Below are positions 43,331 to 60,463 of a stretch of DNA of 64,000 nt, piece after piece. Positions within the stretch are counted from its first letter, which is position 1, and the number at the start of each line of letters is the position of its first letter. Where the stretch lies: NCBI RefSeq assembly GCF_016863095.1, contig NZ_BOOF01000032.1, forward strand, positions 62,001 through 126,000, in the 5' to 3' direction. Under the pieces are notes generated by a model. The model worked only from the letters and a program-made list of their open reading frames with translations, was not told where the DNA came from and ran no database searches. Origin of the DNA: Microbispora siamensis. Lineage in GTDB: Bacteria > Actinomycetota > Actinomycetes > Streptosporangiales > Streptosporangiaceae. A program made the translations under genes and the position numbers.

Positions 43331-44980
43331 TCACACCGGACGGAGCATCTCGGCCAGGGCCGTCTTGTCGATCTTGCCGACGGGAGTCAGCGGCATGGCC
43401 GCGACCTCCACCACCTGGTCGGGACTCTTATAGCTCGCCAGCCCCCGCTCCTTGAGGAAGGCGGCGAGCTCACGCGGGCCGGGAAGATCCCCCGCGCATA
43501 CCAGGAACGCCACGGACCGCTCACCCCACCGCTCGTCCGGAGCGCCCACCAGGGCCGCGGCCGTGACCGCCGGATGCGCGAGCAGATGCTCTTCCACTTC
43601 GGCCGCCGCGATTTTCTCACCGCCGCGGTTGATCTGGTCCTTGACCCGGCCGACGACGACGAGATGCCCCGAGGGGAGCCGTCGTACGACGTCTCCGGTG
43701 CGGTAGAAGCCGTCCGCGGTGAAGGAGACACGGTTGTGCTCCTCCGCACGGTAGTAACCGCGCAGGGTGTACGGGCCACGGGTGAGCAACTCGCCGGCGA
43801 CGCCGTCCGGCACCGGCATGCCCTCGGAGTCGACGACGAGGATCTCGTCGTCCGGGGAGATCGGGCGGCCCTAGGTGGTGCAGATGAGGGCCTCGGAGTC
43901 GTCCAGCCGGGTGAGATTGATGAGGCCCTCGGCCATGCCGAAGACCTGCTGGACCGTCACGCCGAGCGCGGGACCGAGCGCACGTGCGACGTCGTCGGGG
44001 AGCCGCGCTCCACCGACCTGGAGCACCTTGAGGCTGCTCAGGTCCGCGTCGCCGGACGCGGCCTCGTTCATCCAGTGCGGGACCAGGGGCGGCGTGAGCG
44101 AGGTGATGGTCACGCCCTCACGCTCGATGAGGGCGAAGGCGGTCTGCGGGCTCGGGTCGGGCGACACCACGACGGTGCCCCCGGCCGTGAGCGTGCCGAG
44201 CACACCCGGGCAGGCCAGGGTGAAGTTGAAGGCGATCGGAAGAACGGCGAGATAGACCGAGTCGTCGCCGAGACCGCAGATCTCGGCCGCGGCACGGGCG
44301 TTGTAAGCGTAGTCGTCGTGCGTGCGCGGGATGAGCTTGGGCAGGCCTGTGGTGCCCCCGGAGTGCAGGAGCAGGGCCAGGTCACCCGAGGCGGGCCCGC
44401 TTTCCTGCCGATCGGGCAAGATGCCGTGGGCGAGACCGCCCCGGGTTTCATCCAGGAGCTCGTCGAAGCCGGTGAACTGCCGGTGATGCCCGGGATCGCC
44501 GACCACGATCACGTGCCGTAGCGGACCGCCCTCAGACTGCCCGGCGAGCAGCTCCAGGAGCATCTCGCGGTGATCGAAGCGGGCGTGCCTGTCGGGGATT
44601 ACGCAGGCCGAGGCGCCGGAGACGTGCAGCAGATGGCCGATCTCGGTGCGGCGATGCCCGGGCATGGCGTGCACCGGCACCGCACCGAGCCGCTGGAGGG
44701 CGAACCAGAGCAGGACGAACTCCGCGCGGTTGGGAAGCTGGACGACCACCCGATCGCCCTGGCGCAGCCCGAGCTGGCGCAGTCCCCGCGTCAGCCGGTC
44801 CACGTCGGCATCCAGGCCGGCGTAGGTCCAGCGGCGGTCACCGTCCACGAGAGCGGTCGTCGTCGGGCGCTCCGCGGCCCACGTGCGCAGCAGGTCGCCG
44901 AATGTCCGGCCGCTCCAGTGGCCCCCGGCGCGATAACGCTCCGCGAACGCGTCGGGCCAGGCCGGATGGGTCGTCGTCAT
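43331..44980 (-). pseudogene. Salicylate/2,3-dihydroxybenzoate-AMP ligase, interrupted by in-frame TAG
   Basis: Stand-alone aryl acid-activating enzyme (MbtA/YbtE/DhbE type), 549 codons plus stop. P-loop LHSGGTTGLPK, the aryl-ligase motif HDDYAYN, later [16 protein letters not shown] and the catalytic Lys in TPVGKIDK. At codon 370 (43871-43873) a TAG replaces the conserved Gln of TTQGRP, a single C-to-T change; frame and motifs resume directly after it (GRPISPDDE). It may be a recent null mutation, a sequencing error, or a suppressed stop. If truncated, the C-terminal lid is lost and the ArCP of the NRPS could not be loaded. Divergent from the NRPS operon and shares its Zur box. Confidence 0.9.
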
Positions 44981-45046
44981 GGTGATCCCTTCTCGAGTTC
45001 CGATCCGCGGTAGCGCGTGCTCGGGTTCTGTGTCTAAGATCAGGCG

Positions 45047-45067
45047 TGAAAATGATAACCATTTTCA
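45047..45067. promoter_or_regulatory. Zur box, near-perfect palindrome
   Basis: 21 bases: TGAAAATGATA, one half, mirrored by …CCATTTTCA, mismatched only around the centre. This fits the actinobacterial Zur consensus. It lies between the ligase gene (start 44980) and the NRPS operon (GTG 45153) and should silence both when zinc is sufficient. Confidence 0.88.
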
Positions 45068-45152
45068 TACCATGACGCTGGATGCCCGTCTCGGACGGCC
45101 AAACGGCGAGAACCGCGCGAAACCCAGAGCACGACCCGAGGGGTATTCATCC

Positions 45153-48100
45153 GTGAGTGACGAGCAGTCCGTCATCGAGCACGCGTCGGACCATCCCGAT
45201 TCGCCACCACCCACCGGAACGCCGGCGTTGGACGACCTGCGCGCCACGGTGGCCCAGGCACTGAAACTGCCCGCTGACGAGATCGGCGAGGAGCGCGACC
45301 TCTTCGAGATCGGTCTCGACTCCCTCACTCTGATGGGGCTCGTCGGCGCCTGGCGCCGCCGGGGCAGCGCCGTCACCTTCCAGGACCTGGTCGAAGAACC
45401 GACGCTCAGCGCCTGGTCGGCCGTGCTGAGGCGGGAAGCGCAGCGGCGGGAGTCACCCGTCCCGCCGCCCACTGTCGGGCAGGCCCGCGAGGACGACGAG
45501 AACGCGCCGTTCCCTCTGGCGACCATGCAGCACGCGTACTGGATCGGCCGGCAGGACGGTCAGCCCCTCGGCGGGGTCGCCGCTCACTTCTACGTCGAAC
45601 TCGACGGCACGGGGGTCGACCCCGAACGGCTCGGCGTCGCCCTGCGGGCCCTGACCGAACGCCACGGCATGCTGCGGGCCCGGTTCGAGGACGACGGCCG
45701 TCAGCGCGTCGGCGACGCCACGGGCGGCCTCGTCGTGCACGACCTGCGGGATCAGGCACCGGACGACGTGGCGCGGACGCTGGAACGGCTACGCGAGCAG
45801 CACACCCACCGGCGGCTCGACATCGCCGCCGGGCAGGTGTTCCAGGTCTCCCTGTGCCTGCTGCCCGGCGGGAGCACCCGGCTTCAACTGGACCTGGACA
45901 TGATGGCCGGAGACGCCATGAGCCTGCGCGTCCTGCTCGCGGACCTGCGGCGGTTCTACGAGCGTCCTGGCGAGTCGCTGCCCGCCCTGACCCTCGACTA
46001 CCGGCGATATCTCGCCGAACGCTCCAGGAACCGGAGCGCAGAACGCGAGCGCGCCGCGCGATGGTGGCGGGACCGGCTTCCCGAGCTGCCACGGGCGCCC
46101 CGGATGCCGACGACCGTCGACCCGCTGCGGCCGGTGTCGGCCGCCGACTCCGCGCTCACCCACTCGCGGCGGCTGCACCACTGGCTCGACCCCGACGCCA
46201 AGGCCGGGCTCTACGCCCGCGCGCGGGCGCGTGGCATCACCCCGGCCGCGGTGCTGGCCACCGCGTTCGCCGAGGTCATCGCCGCCTGGAGCGACAGCCA
46301 ACGCTTCCTGCTCAACCTCCCGCTGTTCGACCGGGAGATGTTCACACCCGACGTGGCCGGACTCGTCGGCGACTTCAGCAGCTCCATCCTGCTCGACGCC
46401 GACATGCGCGCCGCGCTGCCCTTCGTCGAGCAGGCCCGGCGGCTCCAGGACGGCCTGCGAGAGGCGATCTCTCACGGTGCGTACGGCGGCGTCGAGGTGC
46501 TGCGCGACCTGGCCCGTGCCGAGGGCGGCCCGGTGCTCGCACCCGTCGTCTACACCAGCGCCATCGGTCTGGGCGAGATCTTCGCACCCGATGTGCAGGC
46601 GAGCTTCGGCCGCCCTGCCTGGATCATCTCCCAGGGACCACAGGTCTTCCTCGACGCCCAGGTGACCGAGCTCGACGGCGGCCTCCTGCTCAACTGGGAC
46701 GTCCGCGACGGCGTCCTCGCCCCCGGCGTGCCGGACGCCGCCTTCGACGCCTACCGCCGGCTGGTCACCGGCCTCGTCACCACCGACGAGGCCTGGCTGC
46801 GGCCGGTCGAACCGATGCCGGCCGCCGACCTGCCGACGGTCCGCGCGGTCGCCGCGCTGCCCCCGGCTCCGCCGCCCGGCCACGCCGTGCACATCCCGTT
46901 CTTCCGGCTGGCCGACGAGCATGCCGCGGTGACCGCCGTCGTACGGGAGGACGGATCCACGGTGACCTACGGCGAACTGTCCTCCTCGGCGCGCAAGCTT
47001 GCCGCCCTGCTGCGCCGCCACGGTGTGCGGGAGGGCGACATTGTGACGGTCACCCTTCCCAAGGGGGCCGACCAGGTCACCGCCGTCCTCGGCGTGCTCG
47101 CCGCGGGCGCCGCCTACGCGCCCGTCGGCGTCGAGCAGCCGGCCGTCCGCCGCGCCCGCATCCACGAGGTGGCCGGCGCGTCCGTCGTCATTACCGACGA
47201 CGCTCACGCGCACCTGTCGGCGGATGTGCCCGGGATCACCGTCGTCCGGCTGGCCGACGCGGAGGCCGAGGTGCCCGGGGGCGTGGCGCATCCCGGACCG
47301 GACAGTCCCGCCTACCTACTGTTCACCTCGGGGTCGACCGGCACGCCCAAGGGGGTGCTGGTCCCGCACCGCGCCATCGTCAACACCATCGAGGCGATGG
47401 GCGCCCAGTTCGGCGTCGGTCCCGGCGACAGCACGCTCGCGATCTCGGCCCTCGACTTCGACCTGGCGACCTACGACATCTTCGCCCCGCTGTCGGCCGG
47501 TGGGCGGGTGGTCGCCGTCGGCCAGGAGCACCGGCGCGACGCCCATCACTGGGCGCACCTGGTTCGCGAGCACGGCGTCACCATCGTCCAGTGCGTGCCC
47601 GCACTCCTGGACCTGCTGATGACGGCCGCCGCCGGCTCCGGGCTCGGCGACACGCTGCGCCTGGTCCTGCTCGGCGGCGACTGGGTCGGGCTCGACCAGC
47701 CGGCCCGGCTGCGGGCGCTCGTCCCCGGTTGCCGGTTCGTGGCGCTCGGGGGTGTGACCGAGGCGGCCGTGCACTCCACGGTCTTCGAAGTCACGCAGGT
47801 CGATCCCTCGTGGCGGTCCATCCCGTACGGCGTGCCGCTGCGCAACATGCGGGCCCGCGTCGTGGACGGACGCGGCCGGGACTGTCCCGACCACGTGCCG
47901 GGGGAGCTGTGGTTCGGCGGTCCCGGCGTCGCCACGGGCTACCGGGGCGATCCGGAGCGCACCGCGGACCGGTTCGTCGAGCACGACGGCGAACGCTGGT
48001 ACCGCACCGGCGACCTGGCCCGTTACCGGCCCGACGGCGTGTTGGAGTTCCTCGGCCGCGCGGACCACCAGGTGAAGATCGGCGGGCACCGCATCGAGCT

Positions 48101-51100
48101 CGGCGAGGTCGAGGCGGCGATCGAGGAACATTCCGGCGTGCTGCATGCCGTGGCCGCCGCGGTGGAAACGCCTACCCGCCGTCTCGCCATCGCGGTGTCG
48201 CCGGTGGGCGACGAGTTGGACCCCGAGGCGGTGCGAGACCGGGCGGCGGAACGGCTGCCCGCCCACATGCTGCCCGATCGCATCCTGGTGCTGGACACGA
48301 TGCCGCTCACCGGCAACGGCAAGCTCGATCGCGCAGCCGTACAGCGGGCCCTGGACGCCGCCGCCCGGGAACACCCCGCACGTTCGGAGGAGCCGGCCGG
48401 ACCGGTGGAGACCGCGGTCGCCGAGGTGTGGCGCGAGCTCCTGGACGTCCCGCACGTGGGGCGCGGCGACAGCTTCTTCGCCCTCGGCGGCGACTCGCTG
48501 GTCGCCACCCGCATGATCGGCCGCCTGCGCGTCGCCGGTTACGCGGGCGCCCGCGTGGCCACGCTGTTCGCCAACCCGGTTCTGCGTGAGTTCTGCGCGT
48601 ACCTGCGGGACGGGCACGAGCCCGACGACGCCACGCGGACGGTCATCACGCCCGATCGCCGTCACGCCCACGATCCGTTCCCGCTCACAGACGTACAGGC
48701 CGCCTATCACACGGGACGTGACCCCGGGTTCGCCCTCGGCGGTGTGGGGACCTGGCACTACAGCGAGTTCGACGGCGCGGACGTCGACCTGGAACGGCTC
48801 GGCCGGGCCTGGCGAACCCTCGTCGCACGCCACGACATGCTGCGCGCCGTCATCGAGGACGGCATGCAGACCGTACTGGAGACCGTGCCTCCGTTCGTGA
48901 TCGAGTGCGAGGAAGCGGACGCGTCCCGAGCCGGCCGCGCCCTCGCCGCGCTGCGCGAACGCATGTCCCACCAGGTACGCGACCCGGCGAGATGGCCGCT
49001 GTTCGACATCGCCGCCGTCCGATACCCGGGCCCCGAGGGAGAGGTCCGCACGCGCGTCGCCGTCGGCCTCGACTACCTCGTGCTGGACGCGCTGTCCATC
49101 ACGAACCTGTACGCCGAGCTCAACGCGCTCTACGCCGATCCCGAGGCCGAGCTGCCCCCCATCGGCCTGTCGTTCCGCGACTACCTCACCCAGCTCCCGG
49201 TCGATCCCGCGTCCGTGGAGCGGGCCCGATCTCACTGGGAGAAACGACTGGAGGAGCTGCCGCCCGCCCCCGCGCTGCCGTTCAGCCGGGATCCGGGGCA
49301 CGGCGGCCCCGGGACAGCGATGGGACCGCCCCGGTTCACCCGAAGGCAGCTGCGCCTCGACGCGGCGCGCTGGCGGCGCATCAAGGATCGGGCGGTGCTA
49401 CATGGCTTGACCCCGTCCACCGTCCTGCTCGCGGCGTACGGGGAAGTCCTCGCGACCTGGAGCGGCTCCGAGGCGGTCACCGTCACCCTCACGCTGTTCA
49501 ACCGCCGCGACGTGCACCCGCACGTCCATCGCGTGCTCGGCGACTTCACGTCCCTGTCGCTGGCCGCCTACCACCGGGACGAGGTCGGCTGGCTGGCGGC
49601 GGCCTCCGCCCTTCAGCGGCGGCAGGCCGAGGACCTGGACCACCAGGACGTGCCGATCGCGTGGCTGCTGCGGGAGTTCGCCCGCCGCGCCGGCACCGTG
49701 GACGCCGCCGCGCCGGTGGTGTTCACCAGCGCGCTTGGCGTCGGCGACGCGGGACTCGCCGACCCCGCCAAGGGCTTCCCGATGAAGGTGTGGGGAATTT
49801 CCCAGTCGCCCCAGGTCTGCCTGGACAACCAGGTCACAGAGGAGTCCGGCGAGCTGGTCGTGACGTGGGACGCCGTCGAGGAACTGTTCAGTGAGGGCGT
49901 GCTGGACGCCATGTTCGCCGCCCACACGCGGCTGCTCCACCATCTGGCCGACGGCGACTGGGAGGCGGCCCTTCCCGACCTGCTCCCGGCGTCCCAGCGG
50001 GAACGGCGCGCCGCGGTGGCTCTGGAAGGGCAGGGCCAGCCCATCCCGCCGCGGTTGCTCCACGAGGCCTTCTTCACGCACGCGACCTCGAAGCCGACGC
50101 GGGTCGCCCTGGTCACCGCCGACGGCGCCACAACGTCGTATGGCGCGCTCGCGGACGGCGCGCTGCGCATCGCCGCCGCCCTCCGCTCGTACGGCATACG
50201 CGACGGCGACCTCGTCGCCGTCGCCCTCCCCAAGGGGCCCGACCAGGTCATGGCGGTGCTGGGCGTCCTCGCGGCCGGAGCGGCCTACGTGCCGATCGGC
50301 CTCGATCAGCCCGCGGAGCGGCGCGACAGGATGCGGGCCGCCGCGGGGATTCGCCTCACCATCGGGCCGGCCTCGCCCGGGGAAGCCACGTCGCAGACCG
50401 CCGGGCACCGAGTGCTCTCCCTCGGGGAGGCGCTGGAGCATTTTCCCCTGGATGGGCCCGCGCGACCGCCGGTCCACACGATCGCCTACGTGATCTTCAC
50501 GTCGGGCTCGACCGGCGAACCCAAGGGAGTGCGGATCACGCACGCCGCCGCCTGGAACACCGTCTTCGACGTCAACGCGCGCCACGCCGTCGGCCCCGCC
50601 GACCGAGCGTTCGCGCTGTCCGCGCTCGACTTCGACCTGTCGGTCTATGACATGTTCGGCCTGCTGTCGGCGGGCGGCTCCCTGCTGATCCCCGGTGACG
50701 ACCTGCGGCGCGAACCCGCCAAGTGGCCCGACCTCGTGCGCCGGCATGGCGTAACGGTATGGAACACGGTGCCGGCGCTCCTCGACCTCCTTCTGGAGGC
50801 CGAGGAGCACGCCCCAACCGAGGCACTGCGCGGCCTGCGGGTCGCGCTGATCTCCGGCGACTGGATCGGTCTCGACCTGCCGGGGAGGCTGCGCGAGCGC
50901 GCACTCCGGTGCCGGTTCGTCGCGATGGGAGGCGCGACCGAGGCGTCCATCTGGTCCAACACCTTCACTGTGGAGGAGGTGGACCCGAGCTGGGCGTCCA
51001 TCCCGTACGGGCGCCCGCTGACAGGGCAGCGTTACCGGGTCGTCGACGGCGGCGGCCGCGACTGCCCCGACTGGACGGCAGGGGAACTCTGGATCGGCGG

Positions 51101-51859
51101 CGCCGGACTCGCCGACGGATATCAGGGCGACCCACGGCGAACGGCGGAGAAGTTCGTCGTGCGGGACGAGGAGCGCTGGTACCGCACGGGAGACCTCGGC
51201 CGTTTCCGGCCGGACGGGCTCATCGAGTTCCTCGGCCGGATGGACACCCAGCTGAAGATCGCCGGGCATCGGATCGAGGCCGGCGAGGTCGAGGCGGTCG
51301 CCGAAGCCCACCCGGACGTCTCACGTGCCGCGGTGGTGGCCGTGGGGGAACGCACCGCCCGGCGGATGGTCGCCTTCGCCGTCGTCCGCGACGATGCGGA
51401 CGGTGCTCCGGACCGGGACGGCTCAGCTGCCCTTGCCGACGGGCTGTACGCCTGGTTCGGCGAGCACCTGCCCGCCTACGCCGTCCCCTCCCAGGTGCTG
51501 ACGCTGCCCGCCCTGCCACTGACGGCCAACGGCAAGGTCGACCGCAACGCCCTGACTGCCCTGGCCGTGCAGGAGGCGCGGTCCACTGGCGCCGAACCTC
51601 CCCAAGGAGAGGTCGAAACCGCTCTGGCCGAGCTGTGGGAGGCCCGGCTGCCCGGCGCGGCACGAGACCGGAACGCCAACTTCTTCACCATCGGCGGGGA
51701 CAGCCTGTCCGCGATCCGCCTTCTCGCCGCCGTGGAACGACGGTTCGGGGCCGGCGTCCCGATCCGCAGGTTCCTCGCGGCACCGACCATCGCCGCCCTG
51801 GGCGCCGAGATCACCAAGACCCTGGCCGCCGGCGCGGCCGAGACCGAAAGCGGGGAGCT

Positions 51860-51863
<4 letters not shown>
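45153..51863 (+). CDS. NRPS 1: ArCP-Cy-A-PCP-Cy-A-PCP
   Basis: 2236 residues. Aryl carrier with Ser57 (IGLDSLTL); Cy1 with D249-x4-D-x2-S (DMMAGDAMS); A1 with FTSGSTGTPKG near 724; PCP1 Ser1115; Cy2 with D1307-x4-D-x2-S (DYLVLDALS); A2 with FTSGSTGEPKG near 1781; PCP2 Ser2184. It condenses an aryl acid with two residues that Cy domains close into rings. By alignment to GrsA I read the codes as A1 D-L-Y-Q-L-G-L-V-H and A2 D-L-Y-N-L-S-M-I-W. A2 fits Cys; A1 departs from it and shares Gly/Val/His positions with Thr-type codes. GTG at 45153 (GAGGGG upstream) is preferred over ATG 45072. Downstream of the Zur box; counterpart of the first coelibactin NRPS. Confidence 0.93.
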
Positions 51864-57363
<5,500 letters not shown>

Positions 57364-57367
<4 letters not shown>

Positions 57368-58527
57368 CGGGGCAGCGTGTCGTAGGGGTGCTGGGCGCCT
57401 CCGGAGCGGTGGGCCGGGCCGCCGTGCGCGAACTCCGGGACCTCGGCCACACCGCGCTGCGTCTCGGCGGCCGCCGCGTGGACGCGCTGCGGGAGGTGAA
57501 CGACCACGACGGCCCCGTCGGCGACATCGTGCGGACGGATCTGGAAGACCCCCGGAGCCTGGCCGCCTTCGCCGAAGGATGCGACGTCCTGCTCAACTGC
57601 GCGGGCCCGACCTACCGGCTGAGGGCCACCGTGGCCTCCGCAGCGCTGGCCGCCGGAGCGCACTGCGTCGACGTCGCCGGCGACGACCCCGCTGCGGAGG
57701 ACCTCCTCGCCGCGGGCGACCCCGCCGAGGACGGCAGGACCGTGGTCCTGTCCGCGGGTGCGCTGCCCGGACTGTCTGCCATCCTGCCCCGATGGCTTGC
57801 CCGGCAGGGATTCGACAGCGTGTCCGGGCTGGTCGCCTACTGCGGCGGGCTGGAGCCCTGCTCCCCGACCGTGGCAGTGGACCTGATGCTTTCGCTCACC
57901 GCCGGAGGCGCGGACGGCGCCGCCTACGGTGAGGCTCTGGCGGCCATCCGCGGGGGCCGGCGGGTCTCGCGGGCCCTGCGGGCCGTCGAGGACACGGTGC
58001 TCGACGGTTTTCCCGGTCGCGTGGCCGTACAGCCGTATCTCAGCGGCGAGACCGAGCGCCTCGCCACGCGTCTCGGGCTGGCCCGGGTGGACTGGTTCAA
58101 CGTCCACCCGGGTCCCCAGGTCCACGCCGTGCTCAACCTTCTGCCTGCCCGCCTGGCCGCGGGCGCGGGGCTCGACGAGCTGGCCGACCGGCTCATCCTC
58201 GCGGCCGATCTCGACCTCGCCGGACGCACGCCCTTCTACGCGCTCGACTTCCGCATGACCGGGACGGAGGCGGGTGGACCGGCGCAGCGCCGCCTGACCG
58301 TGCGCACCGGGAGCAGTTACCGGCTCACGGCGGCCGTCGGGGCGCTGGCGGTGGACGCGGTGACGCGCGGAATCGTGCCACCCGGTGTGCACTTCGCCTG
58401 CGACGTGCTCGACCCCGAGGCCGTCGTCGCCCGACTCCGCGCCGACGTCGGCGAGAGGTTCGAGCTGTTCTCCGGTGCTTTCCAGGGGGAACTGGCCGGT
58501 GCCCTGGCTGAGGAAGGTGTGCTGTGA
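57364..58527 (+). CDS. Saccharopine dehydrogenase-like NAD(P)-binding protein
   Basis: 387 residues. Rossmann start VVGVLGASGAVGRAAVRELR, then LLNCAGPTYRLRATVASAAL and HCVDVAGDD, as in the saccharopine dehydrogenase-like family. ATG overlaps the NRPS 2 stop by four bases. A gene of this type occupies the same place in coelibactin-type clusters; its reaction there is not established. A redox or hydride-transfer step on the heterocyclic chain is an inference. Confidence 0.8.
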
Positions 58528-60431
58528 GCCGGGCCCTGCGAGTGGTCGTGTGCGGCACCAACTTCGGCCGCTTCTACGCCGAGGCCGTCCTGTGCCATCC
58601 CGGCTACGTCCTCGCCGGGATCGTCAGCCGCGGATCGGCCGCCTCCCGCGACCACGCACGCCGTCTCGGCGTGCCGCACTACACCCATGTCGATGAGCTG
58701 CCGGACGACGTGGACGTCGCGTGCGTCGTGGTCGGCTCGTCGATCTCGGGCGGGGCCGGCACCGAACTGGCGATGTCCTTGATCGGGCGCGGCATCCACG
58801 TCCTGCAGGAGCATCCCGTCCATCTCGCCGAGATGACGGCGTGCCTGAAGCTCGCCCGCCGCCACGGGGTGCAGTACCGCGTCAACACGCACTATCCGCA
58901 TGTGGAACCGGTGCGCGCGTTCAGCGAGGCGGCCCGCAGGCTCGCCGGCAGGCAGCGGCCCCTGTTCGTGGACGCCGCCACCCCCGTTCACCTGATGCAG
59001 CCGATGATGGACATCCTCGGCCGGGCGCTCGGCTCGCTGCGGCCATGGGGGTTCGCCGACCCGCCCGTCGTGCCCGACCGGCTCGGCCCGCAGCCGTTCC
59101 GCACGGTGCAGGGCACGCTCGGCGGCGTGCCTCTGACGCTGCGCGTGCATCATCAGATGGATCCGGCGGACCGGGACAACCACGCCCTGCACTGGCATCG
59201 GGTCTCCATCGGCACCGAAGGGGGAGTGCTCACACTCGCCGACACCCACGGACCCGTGCTGTGGAGCCCCCGGTTGCATGTCGGACGAGACGCCGACCAC
59301 CGGTTCGTGCTCGACGCACCCGACGCCGACCACCTTGACCTCACCACGACCTCGGTGATCGGCCATACCGGGACGTTCCGCGACGTGTTCGCGCAGCTGT
59401 GGCCGCAGGCCATCGCCCGTGCCCTCGATGGGTTCAAGGACGCGGTGGCCGAAGGGCGGGACGCGCTGGGCGCCGCGCAGTACGACCTCGCGGTGTGCCG
59501 CATCTGGTCGGACCTGGCCGCACGGCTCGGGCCGCCCGACGTCGTCCGCCCGCCCGCGCCCCGCCCTCTTCCAGCCGGGGAGCTGTTTCCCGATACCCTG
59601 CCGAACGGCCGGGGACCCGCCGCCTCATCAGGATCGACGCGGCCGGCGGACGGCGACACGCCGGCCCCCTACACGCCGTCCGCCGAGTTCTTCGACCTCG
59701 TGGCCGCCGAGCACACCGCCACCGCGAGCGCGGCGGCCGTCGCGGACGCGCTGTCCGACGTGGACCCGTCCGACGGGCCGGTGGTCGACATCGGCGCCGG
59801 CACCGGCCTGGTCACCGAGGCCGTCGCCCGGGCCCTGCCCGGCGTGGAGATCCTCGCCTGCGAGCCGGCCGTCGCCATGAGAGCCGTACTCACCAGCCGC
59901 GTCTTCAGCGACCCGTACCTGCGCTCCCGGGTGACGATCACCGCGGACGCGGCCCCCGAATTGGAGCTCCCCGACCGGATCGGCGCCGTCCTGCTGTGCG
60001 GCGTGCTCGGTCACCTGGACGCCGATCAGCGCCGGCGGCTCTGGGAGCGGATCCTGCCCCGGCTGTCCCCCTCCGGAGTCGTGGTCGTCGAACTCATGGG
60101 AGTGGACCACCCCCTGGTCCTCCCCGAGACCCGGCTGGCCACCGCCAGGGCCGGACACCACCGCTACGAATGGTGGTTGTCGGGCGCACCCGACGGCGCC
60201 GACACCACGAGGATGCGGCTGCACAGCGCCTGGCGGGTGTACCGCCACCACGACGACCGGGACCACGACGAACGGCCCTTGCGCGAGGTGCACGACTCCT
60301 ATCACTGGATCCCCTTCGGGCTGAGCCAGGTCGCGGCGGAGTCCGGGCTCCACGCCCGGCCCCTGTCCACCCGGCCTGGTATGCCGCCGCTCGCAGTACT
60401 CACCCGCGCGCCGGCCACGACCTCCCGATGA
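58524..60431 (+). CDS. Thiazolinyl imide reductase-methyltransferase fusion
   Basis: 635 residues. Residues 1-~360 match Irp3/PchG-type reductases: VVVCGTNFGRFYAEAV, the QEHPVHLAEM segment and VQYRVNTHYPHVEP. These reduce the PCP-bound thiazoline to thiazolidine with NADPH. From ~386 a class I methyltransferase follows (SAEFFDLVAAEHTATAS, VVDIGAGTGLVTEAVARALP). Standalone reductases have ~365 residues, so the fusion is an addition; the linker is Pro-rich (PAPRPLPAGELFPD). The methyltransferase is a paralog of those at 37220 and 62579. Confidence 0.88.
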   Translation: MSRALRVVVCGTNFGRFYAEAVLCHPGYVLAGIVSRGSAASRDHARRLGVPHYTHVDELPDDVDVACVVVGSSISGGAGTELAMSLIGRGIHVLQEHPVHLAEMTACLKLARRHGVQYRVNTHYPHVEPVRAFSEAARRLAGRQRPLFVDAATPVHLMQPMMDILGRALGSLRPWGFADPPVVPDRLGPQPFRTVQGTLGGVPLTLRVHHQMDPADRDNHALHWHRVSIGTEGGVLTLADTHGPVLWSPRLHVGRDADHRFVLDAPDADHLDLTTTSVIGHTGTFRDVFAQLWPQAIARALDGFKDAVAEGRDALGAAQYDLAVCRIWSDLAARLGPPDVVRPPAPRPLPAGELFPDTLPNGRGPAASSGSTRPADGDTPAPYTPSAEFFDLVAAEHTATASAAAVADALSDVDPSDGPVVDIGAGTGLVTEAVARALPGVEILACEPAVAMRAVLTSRVFSDPYLRSRVTITADAAPELELPDRIGAVLLCGVLGHLDADQRRRLWERILPRLSPSGVVVVELMGVDHPLVLPETRLATARAGHHRYEWWLSGAPDGADTTRMRLHSAWRVYRHHDDRDHDERPLREVHDSYHWIPFGLSQVAAESGLHARPLSTRPGMPPLAVLTRAPATTSR

Positions 60432-60463
60432 CCCTCCCGCCTGTCTACGGCAAAGGACAACCC

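Noticed and set aside
47316..49301. 661-codon frame antisense to NRPS 1
   Set aside because: Opposite to conserved Cy, A and PCP domains, with no family features.
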